Shown: in pieces, positions 34,108-44,144 of the stretch | How positions within the stretch are numbered: position 1 is the first letter of the stretch | Layout: every line of letters starts with the position of its first letter | Assembly (NCBI GenBank): GCA_964001305.1 | Contig: CAXFAI010000001.1 | Span: 62,001-126,000 of the forward strand | DNA: 64,000 nucleotides | Direction of reading: 5' to 3' | From: CAJXMH01 sp964001305 | GTDB lineage: Bacteria > Bacteroidota > Bacteroidia > Flavobacteriales_E > Vicingaceae | The notes under the pieces: generated by a model | Database searches by the model: none | What the model was told of the DNA's origin: nothing | The model's input: only the letters and a program-made list of their open reading frames with translations | Translations under genes and position numbers: made by a program

Positions 34108-37100
34108 ATGAAAATACTACTGACATTAAACCTTGTTTGCATTTTCCTATTTGCAAATGCACAAAAATTCCACGTAAACGAAGACTTTAACCAAGCCACT
34201 TTACCAAGCGGTTGGACCAACACAGCTCTTAACGGAACACAAAATTGGAATTTTGGTTTAGATGGTGCTACTGTCCATATAAACAACCAAAACTTAGATG
34301 GCACTTCTTTTGCTTATTTTGATGACGATGCATATGGGTCAAGTAGTAACAACAACCATGTTGAGCTAATAACACCAACTTTTAACAATCATAATAATAC
34401 TTTAACCTTTCTAGAATTTGACTATAATTTTAGATCATATTCTACCATTCCTGATACTTTTTTTGTAGAGGTTTTTGATGGAAGCCAATGGCAAGTAGTT
34501 TTTTCAAAAACAACGGATGATTGCGGTAGTTATACTTCTAATAATTGTCGGAATAATTTTCCTCATGCTAAAATCAATATCAGCACATATAAAAACGCAA
34601 ATTGCAAAGTTCGTTTCCGCTATTACGATGGTCATAATTCAAATGACTGGGGCTGGTATGTTGGTATTGACAATGTTCAGATATACTCCCCTTTTAACAA
34701 TGACCTTAGTGTAAAAAGAATCATATCTCTTGAAAGCAACTGTGGCTTGAGTAATACAGAAATGGTTGAAGTTGTTATTCAAAACAAGGGTGCTGATACA
34801 ACTACAAGCTTTCCGCTTGCATTTGCTGTTAATGGAATTGAAATAGCTAACGAAACGGTGAATGCTAGCTTAGCCTATAAGGACACCTTAATCTATCAAT
34901 TTAATACAACAGCCAATTTATCAATAGTTGGGCAATATCAAGTTTCAGCCTACCCAAAGCTAACCAGCGATAGTAATATATACAATGACACCGCTATAGT
35001 AAGCATTCAAAATAATCCCTTTTATACTTTACCTTATTCAAATGATTTTGAAACTAGTATTCAAGATTGGACAGTTAGTGGAACCAATGCGTCTTGGCAA
35101 AAAGGAGTTCCGAATAGCATTATAATTGACACAGCTTTTTCCGGCATTCAAGCTTGGGTAACTAATTTAAATGGAAATTATAACAACAATGAATTTTCAT
35201 ACCTTACATCTCCCTGTTTTGACTTTAGCACTTTAATTTACGATCCATTAATTAGTTTTTATTTGAATTATGAAACTGAACTTTATTATGATTTTTCATG
35301 GATGGAATACTCCATTGATAATGGGTTAAGTTGGTTCAAAGTAATGGCTAACTCTTTAGCTAACAATTGGTATAATAATAAACTTTTAGATGTTTGGGAA
35401 GGAAACTCCAATGGATGGATCAAAGTAGAAAATATTTTAACTGGATTTGCCGGTGAACCTTCTTTTAAACTTAGAATGGTACTAAAAAGTGATAATAATA
35501 TTTTACGACAAGGAGTAGGATTTGATAATTTTAAAATTAAAGAACTTGACTCCATTAACCTTGGAATTGAAAGTAGTTTAAGTCCTGTTTTAAGCAATAA
35601 CCCAAATTGCACTATTGGAAATGGAACTAACATTGTTGTAAATGTTAAAAACTTTGGGAAAGATGATACTTTGAACTTTAATTTTAACTACCAAGTAAAT
35701 GGTGGAACTATTTTTAGTAGTAATCATAATATGATTATAAATAGATTCGAAGAAGCTTTAATTGTAGCTGACTCAACTTATGACTTTGACCCAAATTTAA
35801 ATTACCAGTTTAAATGCTGGCTAAGTGTTAATGGGGATGTTGACTTAAGTAATGATACATTAAGTGGAACAATTCAAAATACATCGGCAAGTTCAAGTTC
35901 AAACTCAATTCCTATTTATGAGGATTTTACTAGATCAATTCCAGGTAGGGGTTCTAGTAACTTTGGTTCGCAACTTATCAGTAATTGGATTAATTATGGA
36001 TCAACTGCCTCCAATGGCGTTGGTTGGCGCATCTCCAATGGCACCTATCATTCATCTGTAACTGCTCCTTTATCAGGCATGTACGGCAAAAACGGAAATT
36101 TTGCCTATCTCGAAGCTTCCTATGTTTCAAATGTGGGTACAAAAATTTACTTAGAAAGTCCGTGCCTTGCATTACAAAATGATACGAATTTAAAATTAAC
36201 TTTTGGGTACCATAAATATGGGTTAAATATGGGCGATCTATTCATTGAGGTCTCAAGAAATAATGATCAATGGCAGGCAATTGACTCCATAAAAGGACAA
36301 ACTCACAGCTTACATACAGCCCCATGGTTAAAAAGAATAATCTCTTTAAAGGATTATAGCGGACAATCGATAAAAATTCGATTTGTGGGAGTTTCAGCAG
36401 GATGTTGTGCAGGAGATATGGCAATTGATAATATTCTTATTTCTGATACCAATTGGGTTGACCTTTCAATTGAAAGTCTTGAGAGTCAAAGCGGCTGTTA
36501 CTTAAGTAATCAAGAGCAGGTGATAGTGAAAGTAAACAATTTTAGTGATTCAATCATTCCGCCAAATTCAGTTACTATGCACTATCAAATTGACAATCAA
36601 GCGGTAGTTTCTGAGTTGATTCCTGATACCATAAAAAAAGACAGCTCTTATTTATTTCGGTTTTCTCAAACTGCTGACTTAAGTCAATTCAATCGTAAGT
36701 ATGATTTCCTAATTTATCACACATTTAATCAAGATATGAGTCATATCAATGACTCACTTCTTTCCGAAGTACAAAACAACACGGGACTAATTAACCACAC
36801 TGAAGAGTTTGAACAAAATATGGCTTATTGTCAATCTCATTCCAGCAGTTATAATATTTTTCCTAACGGATGGAAGAGTAGGAGCTGGTATGTACAAAAC
36901 GACACAGCTTGCAGATTTAATACTTCTTGTGGTGCAACTGAATCAGATTCTACAGGTCCAGCATTTGCAAAATCAGGTCATGGTTTTGCTTACTTTGAAA
37001 GTAGCGGTAGTGGTAATGGAGGATTAGAAACTACATGTTTTGACTTTACAAATCAATCGCAATTAATCTTAGAATTTTATTACCACAAATATGGAAGAAA

Positions 37101-37590
37101 TATGGATAACTTAATTATTCAAGTTATAGATAGCGTTGGAAATAGAATCAGTGTTGATTCAATTATAGGACAAACTCATTTTAGTAATACTGACCCTTGG
37201 CTTAAAAAGACTGTTAATCTAAATCAGTTTAGCAATCAAAAATTTAAACTCTCATTTTACGCAAGTAGAACTACCGGATACTATACGTCAGACATAGCCA
37301 TTGATGATGTTAGAATCTTTAATCCATTAACGGTTTCCAATCTAGATTTTGAAAAAAGAGCAAACGAATTCACACTATATCCCAATCCCTCAAAGGGCCG
37401 GTACACGATTCAAAGTGAGAAAAGATTATCAGGTTTAAAATACCAAGTTTATAACTTTAAAGGACAATTGATTCAAGAAGGTATTTTGAAAAACCATAAC
37501 AATCAAATTGACTTAAGCAACTCCCCTGCTGGAATCTATTTCTTTCAAATAAATGAATTGGGAATTCGAGAAAAATTAATCAAATATTGA
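34108..37590 (+). CDS. Large secreted T9SS protein, paralogue A
   Basis: I use the ATG at 34108 because it gives the signal peptide MKILLTLNLVCIFLFANAQ; the frame from 34075 would add 11 residues. The protein of about 1160 residues has repeated beta-sandwich units of MAM/jellyroll type (NLDGTSFAYFDDDAYGS, FDYNFRSY, YVGIDNVQIY; a second set with GWKSRSWYVQN). Between them are CARDB-like spacers, and a type-A T9SS sorting domain starts at FTLYPNPSKGRY. It is probably displayed on or released from the cell surface. No catalytic motif is visible. Confidence 0.85.
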   Translation: MKILLTLNLVCIFLFANAQKFHVNEDFNQATLPSGWTNTALNGTQNWNFGLDGATVHINNQNLDGTSFAYFDDDAYGSSSNNNHVELITPTFNNHNNTLTFLEFDYNFRSYSTIPDTFFVEVFDGSQWQVVFSKTTDDCGSYTSNNCRNNFPHAKINISTYKNANCKVRFRYYDGHNSNDWGWYVGIDNVQIYSPFNNDLSVKRIISLESNCGLSNTEMVEVVIQNKGADTTTSFPLAFAVNGIEIANETVNASLAYKDTLIYQFNTTANLSIVGQYQVSAYPKLTSDSNIYNDTAIVSIQNNPFYTLPYSNDFETSIQDWTVSGTNASWQKGVPNSIIIDTAFSGIQAWVTNLNGNYNNNEFSYLTSPCFDFSTLIYDPLISFYLNYETELYYDFSWMEYSIDNGLSWFKVMANSLANNWYNNKLLDVWEGNSNGWIKVENILTGFAGEPSFKLRMVLKSDNNILRQGVGFDNFKIKELDSINLGIESSLSPVLSNNPNCTIGNGTNIVVNVKNFGKDDTLNFNFNYQVNGGTIFSSNHNMIINRFEEALIVADSTYDFDPNLNYQFKCWLSVNGDVDLSNDTLSGTIQNTSASSSSNSIPIYEDFTRSIPGRGSSNFGSQLISNWINYGSTASNGVGWRISNGTYHSSVTAPLSGMYGKNGNFAYLEASYVSNVGTKIYLESPCLALQNDTNLKLTFGYHKYGLNMGDLFIEVSRNNDQWQAIDSIKGQTHSLHTAPWLKRIISLKDYSGQSIKIRFVGVSAGCCAGDMAIDNILISDTNWVDLSIESLESQSGCYLSNQEQVIVKVNNFSDSIIPPNSVTMHYQIDNQAVVSELIPDTIKKDSSYLFRFSQTADLSQFNRKYDFLIYHTFNQDMSHINDSLLSEVQNNTGLINHTEEFEQNMAYCQSHSSSYNIFPNGWKSRSWYVQNDTACRFNTSCGATESDSTGPAFAKSGHGFAYFESSGSGNGGLETTCFDFTNQSQLILEFYYHKYGRNMDNLIIQVIDSVGNRISVDSIIGQTHFSNTDPWLKKTVNLNQFSNQKFKLSFYASRTTGYYTSDIAIDDVRIFNPLTVSNLDFEKRANEFTLYPNPSKGRYTIQSEKRLSGLKYQVYNFKGQLIQEGILKNHNNQIDLSNSPAGIYFFQINELGIREKLIKY
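37461..37590 (+). repeat. 130-bp T9SS-tail repeat, copy A
   Basis: This encodes the end of the sorting domain, from KGQLIQEG to REKLIKY and stop. Over most of its length it is nearly identical in DNA to copies B (40389-40518) and C (44002-44131), with no length difference. The rest of the three genes has diverged much more. Confidence 0.85.
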
Positions 37591-37653
37591 TATTAACTAA
37601 TAGAATAATATCCATCTTTACATCACTTACAAATCATCCTTAATTATAGAACC

Positions 37654-40518
37654 ATGAGAAACTTTACATCAATTTTTATTACTCTATTTTTCATTTCCTC
37701 AAATTTAGTTGCACAAGTAGTAGTTAGTCAATTTCCTTATTTTGAGTCATTTGAGGGAGATTCAACCTTATGGAGTGGAGATGGACACTGGCAACTTGGC
37801 GAACCTGATGATTTCTATTTAAATTCTGCTAGTTCGGGAGATAATGCTTGGGTTACCAACCTAAGGTTTAATTATTTTGATAATTCTTATAGCGCTCTTG
37901 AGTCACCTTACTTTGATTTATCTACATTAACCTTACCCTATATTTCTTTTCAGTTAAAAACTAGAACAGAATCAGGCTACGATGGATTAAGATTGCAATA
38001 TACTACTAATGACAATTTTTGGTATAACCTTGATCAATCAAGTTCTTCTGCTGCTGTTAGCAGAAATTATTCATCATTCTGGACAGGTAATAGTGGTACT
38101 GGATTTGTAAAAGTTTTATATTCATTAGAACAACTTCCAATAAACCAGTCTATTAAATTTAGATTTTTGTTTGTTTCAGATGGCTCAATTAATGATGAAG
38201 GTGTGCTTATTGATGATATTTTGATATCTGATTTTGGCACTAGTAGACTTGATGTCTCTTCCTTGGTATTAAATTCTTTCTCAGACAATTGCACTGGTAC
38301 AGAAAATTTAAGTTTACTTATTCAAAATAACTTTGAGAATACTATTTCAGGTAGCAGTTTAAGAGTAAAATATCAATCCGGATCAAGTAATATAGTTACC
38401 GAACAAATAAATACTACCAGTTTTTTTGGAAGAGATTATCATGTACACCATTTTAACAACCTGCCTCAATCTGCAGGCCCGGTTACGGCTTGGGTTGAAT
38501 TTCTTACTTCAAATCAAGATTTATCAAACGATACTGTTAAAGGATATTTTAACAAAGTAGGATTAGACTTACGATTAAATGCTATTAACTCACCAACGAA
38601 CTTAACTTCTTGTTTGCGACCAAATAGTGAATCAGTTAGCATTGAAGTAGAAAATTTGTACACTCAAAACATAGTGAATATTCCGGTTAAGTATCAGTTA
38701 AATAATGGGAATATTGTTTCTGAGACAATTAACTTAGTGCGTACCGGTTGTAGAGGATTTACACCAACAACTTTTTCTTTTAATAATCAAGTAGATATGT
38801 CTGCACTTGGGACACAAGTTTTAAAAGTATGGATTGACTTACCTGCAGACCAGAATAAAAGTAATGATACGTTGGTTTTTACAACGACAAACAACCCTCC
38901 ATTGCAACTTCCGTTTACTGAAGACTTTGAAAGTGGCCTCCCTATGAATATGAACAATGAATTTAGTCTGCCACCTAATTGGGAAAGTATTTCAAGTACT
39001 GGAATTGCTTGGGAAGTTAGAAACGAAATACCTAATGTACCCCTTGGACCTAAGTATCCATACAATCATACGGGTAATTTTTTATATTTAAATGGTACTT
39101 ATTCATCTAATGCAGCAATTCAAAGTGAATGTATAACTATCCCTAACGATAGTAATTCATATGAACTCAGCTTCTTATATCACCAAGAGGGGTATATTCC
39201 CTTTACAAATAACAATTTGAGTATATTAATAAATTCGGGAACAGGTGTTGGCTATAGAATGTTAAACAATTTGAATAGAGAAGACGCGTATCTAAAAGGA
39301 ATTGTAAGTCTTGACAACTTGAAAGGCAATTCAATTAGGCTTTATTTATTTTCAGACTTTAATACTACAACTAACAACATAGCCATAGATGATATTAGAA
39401 TGTATAAGAAAAGTAAAACCGACCTTGTATTAAATAGAATAAACAATTTAAATGGCAGCTCATGTGGTGTACAAAACGATAGTGCATTAAACTTAACCAT
39501 ATTAAATAATGGATTAGTTGCTGTAACTCAGGCAGAAATATGCTACACGGTTAACTTCGGCCCAGAAGTTTGTGAAACTATAGGTGGTGGTATAATAGAC
39601 ACAAATCAAACCGAGACATATAATTTAGCTAAAAAACTAAACTTGGAAATACCAGGAGAATATAAAATTGAAGCATACATAAAACATCCTGCTGATTCTA
39701 CTCCTGAAAACGATACATTTAGAACTGTGTTTTACAATAATGCAAAACACATTCCCTACATTGATCGTGTTTCTGATTCAACATACACTAAAAGAGAATG
39801 GGAAGACAATTCCAATAACAATTCCTTTTTCTGGAAATTAAATTCAGGGTTTACTCCAAGTACAGCCACAGGGCCTTCGTTTGACGCCGATTCTTCCAAT
39901 GGTTTTTACTATTATACTGAAACAGAAAATTTTCCATTGTCCTCTTTAAGTGCAACTCTAGATTTTAAAGATTGTTTCGACTTTAGATTAGGCAATCCTC
40001 ATTTTATAGAATATGAATACCATATGTATGGCGCAGATATAGACAGACTTTATTTACAAGCAATAACTGATACAGGAATTGTTCTAATTGACAGTTTAAT
40101 TGGGTCACAGCAACAACAATTTAATGATCCCTGGAAAAAGCGATCAATTCCAAATACCTTTTTTGATAGTGCAATTGTATCTTTTCAGTTTGTAGCTATA
40201 AAAAAGAATACAGGTGACAAGAGTGATATTGCCATTGATAACTTTGGAATTCGAGACACTACAGTTTCATTATCAGCAAATAATTTAAATAATCAACTAA
40301 CTATCTATCCAAATCCAACAACTAAAATTTGGAATATCAAAAGCTCTTTCAACTTTCAAAACAACTTATTTCAAGTATATAACCTAAAAGGACAATTGAT
40401 TCAAGAAGGTGTTTTGAAGAAGCAAAATAATCAAATTGACTTAAGCAACTCCCCTTCGGGAATCTATTTCTTACAAATAAATGAATTGGAAATTCGAGAG
40501 AAATTAATCAAGTATTGA
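37654..40518 (+). CDS. Large secreted T9SS protein, paralogue B
   Basis: The 954-residue protein has signal peptide MRNFTSIFITLFFISSNLVAQ, MAM-like beta-sandwich units (FEGDSTLWSGDGHWQLGEPD; TARGET segments FEDFESG-type LPFTEDFESGLPM) and CARDB-like spacers, and it ends with a type-A T9SS domain beginning LTIYPNPTTK. Its body is only distantly related to paralogues A and C, but its last 43 residues are nearly the same. The role is unknown; surface adhesion or a matrix role is a guess. Confidence 0.83.
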   Translation: MRNFTSIFITLFFISSNLVAQVVVSQFPYFESFEGDSTLWSGDGHWQLGEPDDFYLNSASSGDNAWVTNLRFNYFDNSYSALESPYFDLSTLTLPYISFQLKTRTESGYDGLRLQYTTNDNFWYNLDQSSSSAAVSRNYSSFWTGNSGTGFVKVLYSLEQLPINQSIKFRFLFVSDGSINDEGVLIDDILISDFGTSRLDVSSLVLNSFSDNCTGTENLSLLIQNNFENTISGSSLRVKYQSGSSNIVTEQINTTSFFGRDYHVHHFNNLPQSAGPVTAWVEFLTSNQDLSNDTVKGYFNKVGLDLRLNAINSPTNLTSCLRPNSESVSIEVENLYTQNIVNIPVKYQLNNGNIVSETINLVRTGCRGFTPTTFSFNNQVDMSALGTQVLKVWIDLPADQNKSNDTLVFTTTNNPPLQLPFTEDFESGLPMNMNNEFSLPPNWESISSTGIAWEVRNEIPNVPLGPKYPYNHTGNFLYLNGTYSSNAAIQSECITIPNDSNSYELSFLYHQEGYIPFTNNNLSILINSGTGVGYRMLNNLNREDAYLKGIVSLDNLKGNSIRLYLFSDFNTTTNNIAIDDIRMYKKSKTDLVLNRINNLNGSSCGVQNDSALNLTILNNGLVAVTQAEICYTVNFGPEVCETIGGGIIDTNQTETYNLAKKLNLEIPGEYKIEAYIKHPADSTPENDTFRTVFYNNAKHIPYIDRVSDSTYTKREWEDNSNNNSFFWKLNSGFTPSTATGPSFDADSSNGFYYYTETENFPLSSLSATLDFKDCFDFRLGNPHFIEYEYHMYGADIDRLYLQAITDTGIVLIDSLIGSQQQQFNDPWKKRSIPNTFFDSAIVSFQFVAIKKNTGDKSDIAIDNFGIRDTTVSLSANNLNNQLTIYPNPTTKIWNIKSSFNFQNNLFQVYNLKGQLIQEGVLKKQNNQIDLSNSPSGIYFLQINELEIREKLIKY
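40389..40518 (+). repeat. 130-bp T9SS-tail repeat, copy B
   Basis: Second copy of the nearly identical sequence encoding the sorting-domain end (KGQLIQEG to REKLIKY). It includes the shared stretch AATCAAATTGACTTAAGC and GGAATCTATTTCTTACAAAT. Confidence 0.85.
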
Positions 40519-40642
40519 TTATAAGTACCTTAGTGCCAACACTAATTTAAATAAGTAAAATTTTAGCGTCTTTATTGGCAACCATTTAAAGTATTCGAAG
40601 TCTTAAAGAAGAAAACAATCTTTAATCGAAAATCGAATTCTT

Positions 40643-43600
40643 ATGAAATGCCTTAAATCTTTACTTGTAGTTTTAGCTTTAGTTAGTGGAAGCCTTCAAT
40701 TGTCTGCTCAAAACTTTCTCATTAATGAAAACTTCAATCAAGGTTCTTTACCTATCGGTTGGCAAAATAGTGCTTTAAGTGGAACTCAAGGCTGGAGTTT
40801 TGGTATAGACGGTGCTACTGCCCATGGAAGCAATCAAAACTTAGATGGCACTTCCTTTGCTTATTTTGATGATGATGCCTTAGGCCAATCTTCTGCAAAT
40901 AACCATGCAGTATTGGTGAGCCCAAGTTTTGATAATTCTGCACTTGTTGAAACCATTTTAGAGTTTGATTATAATTTTAGAGCTTTTAGCGCTATTTCAG
41001 ATTCTTTTATGGTAGAAGTTTTTGATGGAAGTCAATGGCAAATGGTTTTGTCAAGAACGACTGATGATTGTGGTAATTATCTTTCAAATACCTGCATGAA
41101 TGGATTTCCTCACGCTCAAATAGACATCACTGCTTATAAAAATGTGAATTGTCAGGTCCGTTTTAGATACTTTGATGGCAACAACCCAAATGATTATGGT
41201 TGGTATGTTGGTATAGACAATGTTGAAATTTACGCCCCTTTTGCCAATGATATAGAGGTAACATCAATTCTTACACCTACTACAAGTTGTGGACTTAGCT
41301 CTTCTGAAAAAATTCAGGTAGAAATTGTTAATCTAGGAGCAAATACTTTAAATAGTTTTCCAATTGCCTTTGCCATAAATGGAACGGAAATAGCTACCGA
41401 AGTTCCAATTGCCAATTTAGCATATAAAGACACTTTAATTTATCAATTTATAAGCACGGCTAATCTTTCTCAAGCTGGTCAATATCAAATTACCGCTTAT
41501 TCAAAACTACCGGGTGATGGTAATTTACATAATGACACAAGCAGCAAAGTGGTTGAAAGTTTTCCACTTTATAATTTACCTTATAGCAATGATTTTGAAA
41601 CAAGCACTCAAGATTGGATGGTAAGTGGCCAAAATGCATCTTGGCAAAAAGGTATTCCAACTGCTGCTCCAATTAATTCGGCGGCTTCAGGCACTCAAGC
41701 TTGGGTTACTAATTTAAGTGGCTTTTATAACAATGGTGAACATTCTTATTTAACATCTCCTTGTTTTGATTTTAGCAGTTTAACGGTTGATCCTATTGTG
41801 CGATTTGATTTGATCTATCAAACAGAAATCAACCATGATTTTGCATGGTTGGAATATTCTACTGATAACGGTTTGAGTTGGACCAAAGTGTTAGCCAATT
41901 CTTTTGCAAGCAACTGGTACAATAATACCAACGCAATGGTTTGGGAAGGAAATTCAAATGGTTGGTTAGATGTAATTAATGTTATTCCAGGCCTAGCAGG
42001 ACAATCTTCTGTGAAATTAAGGTTAGTCTTTAATTCTGATTTGAGTGGTCCACAAAATGGTATTGGTTTTGATAATTTTAGGTTTTATGAACCAATTCAA
42101 ACGGATATAGAGTTTGTAAAATCAATATCTCCACAACTTGATTCTAGCCTGAATTGTCCATATGGAAGTGAAACTTTAATTCTTGGACAAATTAAAAACT
42201 ATGGCAAGTCTGATACTTTTAACATTAGCTTTAACTACCAAGTAAATAACAGTGCTATATTTAGCAGCAATCATAGAGTTTATTTGAACACCCTAGAAGA
42301 AAAGGTTATTGTTTCAGACTCAACATTTGATTTTGACCCGACCTCTAATTATCAATTTAAGTCTTGGGTTATAGAAGCTAACGATATCAATCCTTTTAAC
42401 GACTCCATTGCCGGTACAATTCTTAACACATCAACTAATGGTAGATTTTCTAACTTCCCTATTTATGAAGATTTTTCAAATTCCAGTTTAGGAACTATAA
42501 GCAATAACATAAGTTTCCAACCAACAAATAATATAGTAACTACTTCCACTAAAGGATGGCAAATTTCTGATGGAATGGGTGTGAACCACAATCCAAATAC
42601 TGCTCCATTAAACGGAATGAATGGAAGCAATTCAAATTTTGTTTATTTCGAAGCTTCGGGAACTGCCCTAGGTGAACAGTATTATCTAGAGAGTCCATGC
42701 CTTGTTCTACCTAAAGATAGTTCTGTAAAAATTTCCTTTGGCTATCATAAATATGGCAGTCAAATGGGTAATCTAAAATTAGAAATTTCTCAAAATGATG
42801 GTAATTGGACAACACTTGAAACGATACTAGGTCAAACACATACTTCTCGTAGTGCTCCGTGGTTATCAAGGACCGTTTCTTTAAGTCAATTTGCAGGACA
42901 AGTTGTTAAAATTAGGTTTACTGCTGTTTCAGGTGGAGGAACAGCGGGAGACATGGCAATTGATAACATAAGCATAAGAACAAGTGAAAGCTTTCATTTT
43001 ATAATTTCTGACTTATCAAGTCCACAAGGAAGTTGTACATTAAGTGATTCTACTGAAATTGCAATTAATCTTGTCAATTTAGGGGATAGTACTTTGCTTG
43101 CTGACTCTGTAAACCTTTATTATCAGGTAAATAATGGAGTAATTTTCAGTGAGAAACTTCAGGTTCCTATTCTAGGCTTATCAACTCAACAATTTACATT
43201 TGCTTCAAAAGCCGACATGTCTCAATTAGACCAGACTCTTAAACTTAAAGTTTGGGCAGATTACCCTAACCTTAATTTGTACACTGATACTTTAGAAAAA
43301 TATTTTAAAACATATAGTATTCAATATTTTGAAAACTTTGAAGACTTTTCATTAGGTATCATCCAAAATTCAGTTGATACAAGCTGGACTTCACCAAATG
43401 CGTATTCTAATCCACAATGGGCAATTGCAGATACTATAGTAAGCAATCTTTCAGGCCCAATCGTTGATCATACCTTTGGTACTACAGCAAGAGGAAAGTT
43501 TATTTATACAAATTCAACATTTCAAGGAGGTTATGAATTAAACAGTCCTTGTATTGACTTAAGAAATACTTCACAAGCTGAATTAAACTTATGGATTAAT

Positions 43601-44131
43601 AATTATGGAATTCAATCTGGGACTCAATTTCGCGTTGATATAGAAAATTATACATTTCAAGGCTCCAACCATGTTAACTCTTATTTATCTAATGCCATCA
43701 TTCATCATGGGCCATATCAAAACAGCAATAATGCTCCATGGGCTTTAGAAAATATTGATTTATCTAGTTCTATTGGAAATAGGATTAAATTAAATTTTGA
43801 AATCTATACTATATATGTAGGTAATGTATTTGCCTTCGATGATATAAGTATTGTAGATTCTTCTTTAATTACTTCAATAAATCCAATTTCTCAAAATCAG
43901 TCTTGGAAGGTTGAGTTCTACCCCAACCCTTCAAAAGGTGTTTATTATTTTAAGAACAATGACCATTTGAAAGGAAATTCATATCAAATATTGGATATCA
44001 AAGGACAAATGATTCAAGAAGGTAACTTAAGAAAACAGAACAATCAAATTGACTTAAGCGACTCCCCTGCCGGAATCTATTTCTTACAAATAAATGAATT
44101 GGGAATTCGAGAGAAATTAATCAAGTATTGA
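40643..44131 (+). CDS. Large secreted T9SS protein, paralogue C
   Basis: The 1162-residue protein has signal peptide MKCLKSLLVVLALVSGSLQLSAQ. It is a close paralogue of A over the first 850 or so residues, with the same order of jellyroll units (NLDGTSFAYFDDDALGQ, FDYNFRAF, YVGIDNVEIY). The last domain before the tail differs (FENFEDFSLGIIQNSVDTSW), so A and C look like mosaics of shared and exchanged modules. The type-A T9SS tail begins VEFYPNPSKGVY. No catalytic motif is visible. Confidence 0.85.
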   Translation: MKCLKSLLVVLALVSGSLQLSAQNFLINENFNQGSLPIGWQNSALSGTQGWSFGIDGATAHGSNQNLDGTSFAYFDDDALGQSSANNHAVLVSPSFDNSALVETILEFDYNFRAFSAISDSFMVEVFDGSQWQMVLSRTTDDCGNYLSNTCMNGFPHAQIDITAYKNVNCQVRFRYFDGNNPNDYGWYVGIDNVEIYAPFANDIEVTSILTPTTSCGLSSSEKIQVEIVNLGANTLNSFPIAFAINGTEIATEVPIANLAYKDTLIYQFISTANLSQAGQYQITAYSKLPGDGNLHNDTSSKVVESFPLYNLPYSNDFETSTQDWMVSGQNASWQKGIPTAAPINSAASGTQAWVTNLSGFYNNGEHSYLTSPCFDFSSLTVDPIVRFDLIYQTEINHDFAWLEYSTDNGLSWTKVLANSFASNWYNNTNAMVWEGNSNGWLDVINVIPGLAGQSSVKLRLVFNSDLSGPQNGIGFDNFRFYEPIQTDIEFVKSISPQLDSSLNCPYGSETLILGQIKNYGKSDTFNISFNYQVNNSAIFSSNHRVYLNTLEEKVIVSDSTFDFDPTSNYQFKSWVIEANDINPFNDSIAGTILNTSTNGRFSNFPIYEDFSNSSLGTISNNISFQPTNNIVTTSTKGWQISDGMGVNHNPNTAPLNGMNGSNSNFVYFEASGTALGEQYYLESPCLVLPKDSSVKISFGYHKYGSQMGNLKLEISQNDGNWTTLETILGQTHTSRSAPWLSRTVSLSQFAGQVVKIRFTAVSGGGTAGDMAIDNISIRTSESFHFIISDLSSPQGSCTLSDSTEIAINLVNLGDSTLLADSVNLYYQVNNGVIFSEKLQVPILGLSTQQFTFASKADMSQLDQTLKLKVWADYPNLNLYTDTLEKYFKTYSIQYFENFEDFSLGIIQNSVDTSWTSPNAYSNPQWAIADTIVSNLSGPIVDHTFGTTARGKFIYTNSTFQGGYELNSPCIDLRNTSQAELNLWINNYGIQSGTQFRVDIENYTFQGSNHVNSYLSNAIIHHGPYQNSNNAPWALENIDLSSSIGNRIKLNFEIYTIYVGNVFAFDDISIVDSSLITSINPISQNQSWKVEFYPNPSKGVYYFKNNDHLKGNSYQILDIKGQMIQEGNLRKQNNQIDLSDSPAGIYFLQINELGIREKLIKY
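44002..44131 (+). repeat. 130-bp T9SS-tail repeat, copy C
   Basis: Third copy of the sorting-domain end sequence. It differs from copy B at a handful of positions, mostly synonymous or conservative (KGQMIQEG, LSDSPAGIYFLQ). Equal length in all three suggests gene conversion or recent duplication. Confidence 0.85.
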
Positions 44132-44144
44132 TTTCGTAATTTAG

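Noticed and set aside
35286..35633. Minus-strand ORF of 115 codons within the large T9SS gene A
   Set aside because: It is antisense to a continuous signal-peptide-bearing gene and has no family features.
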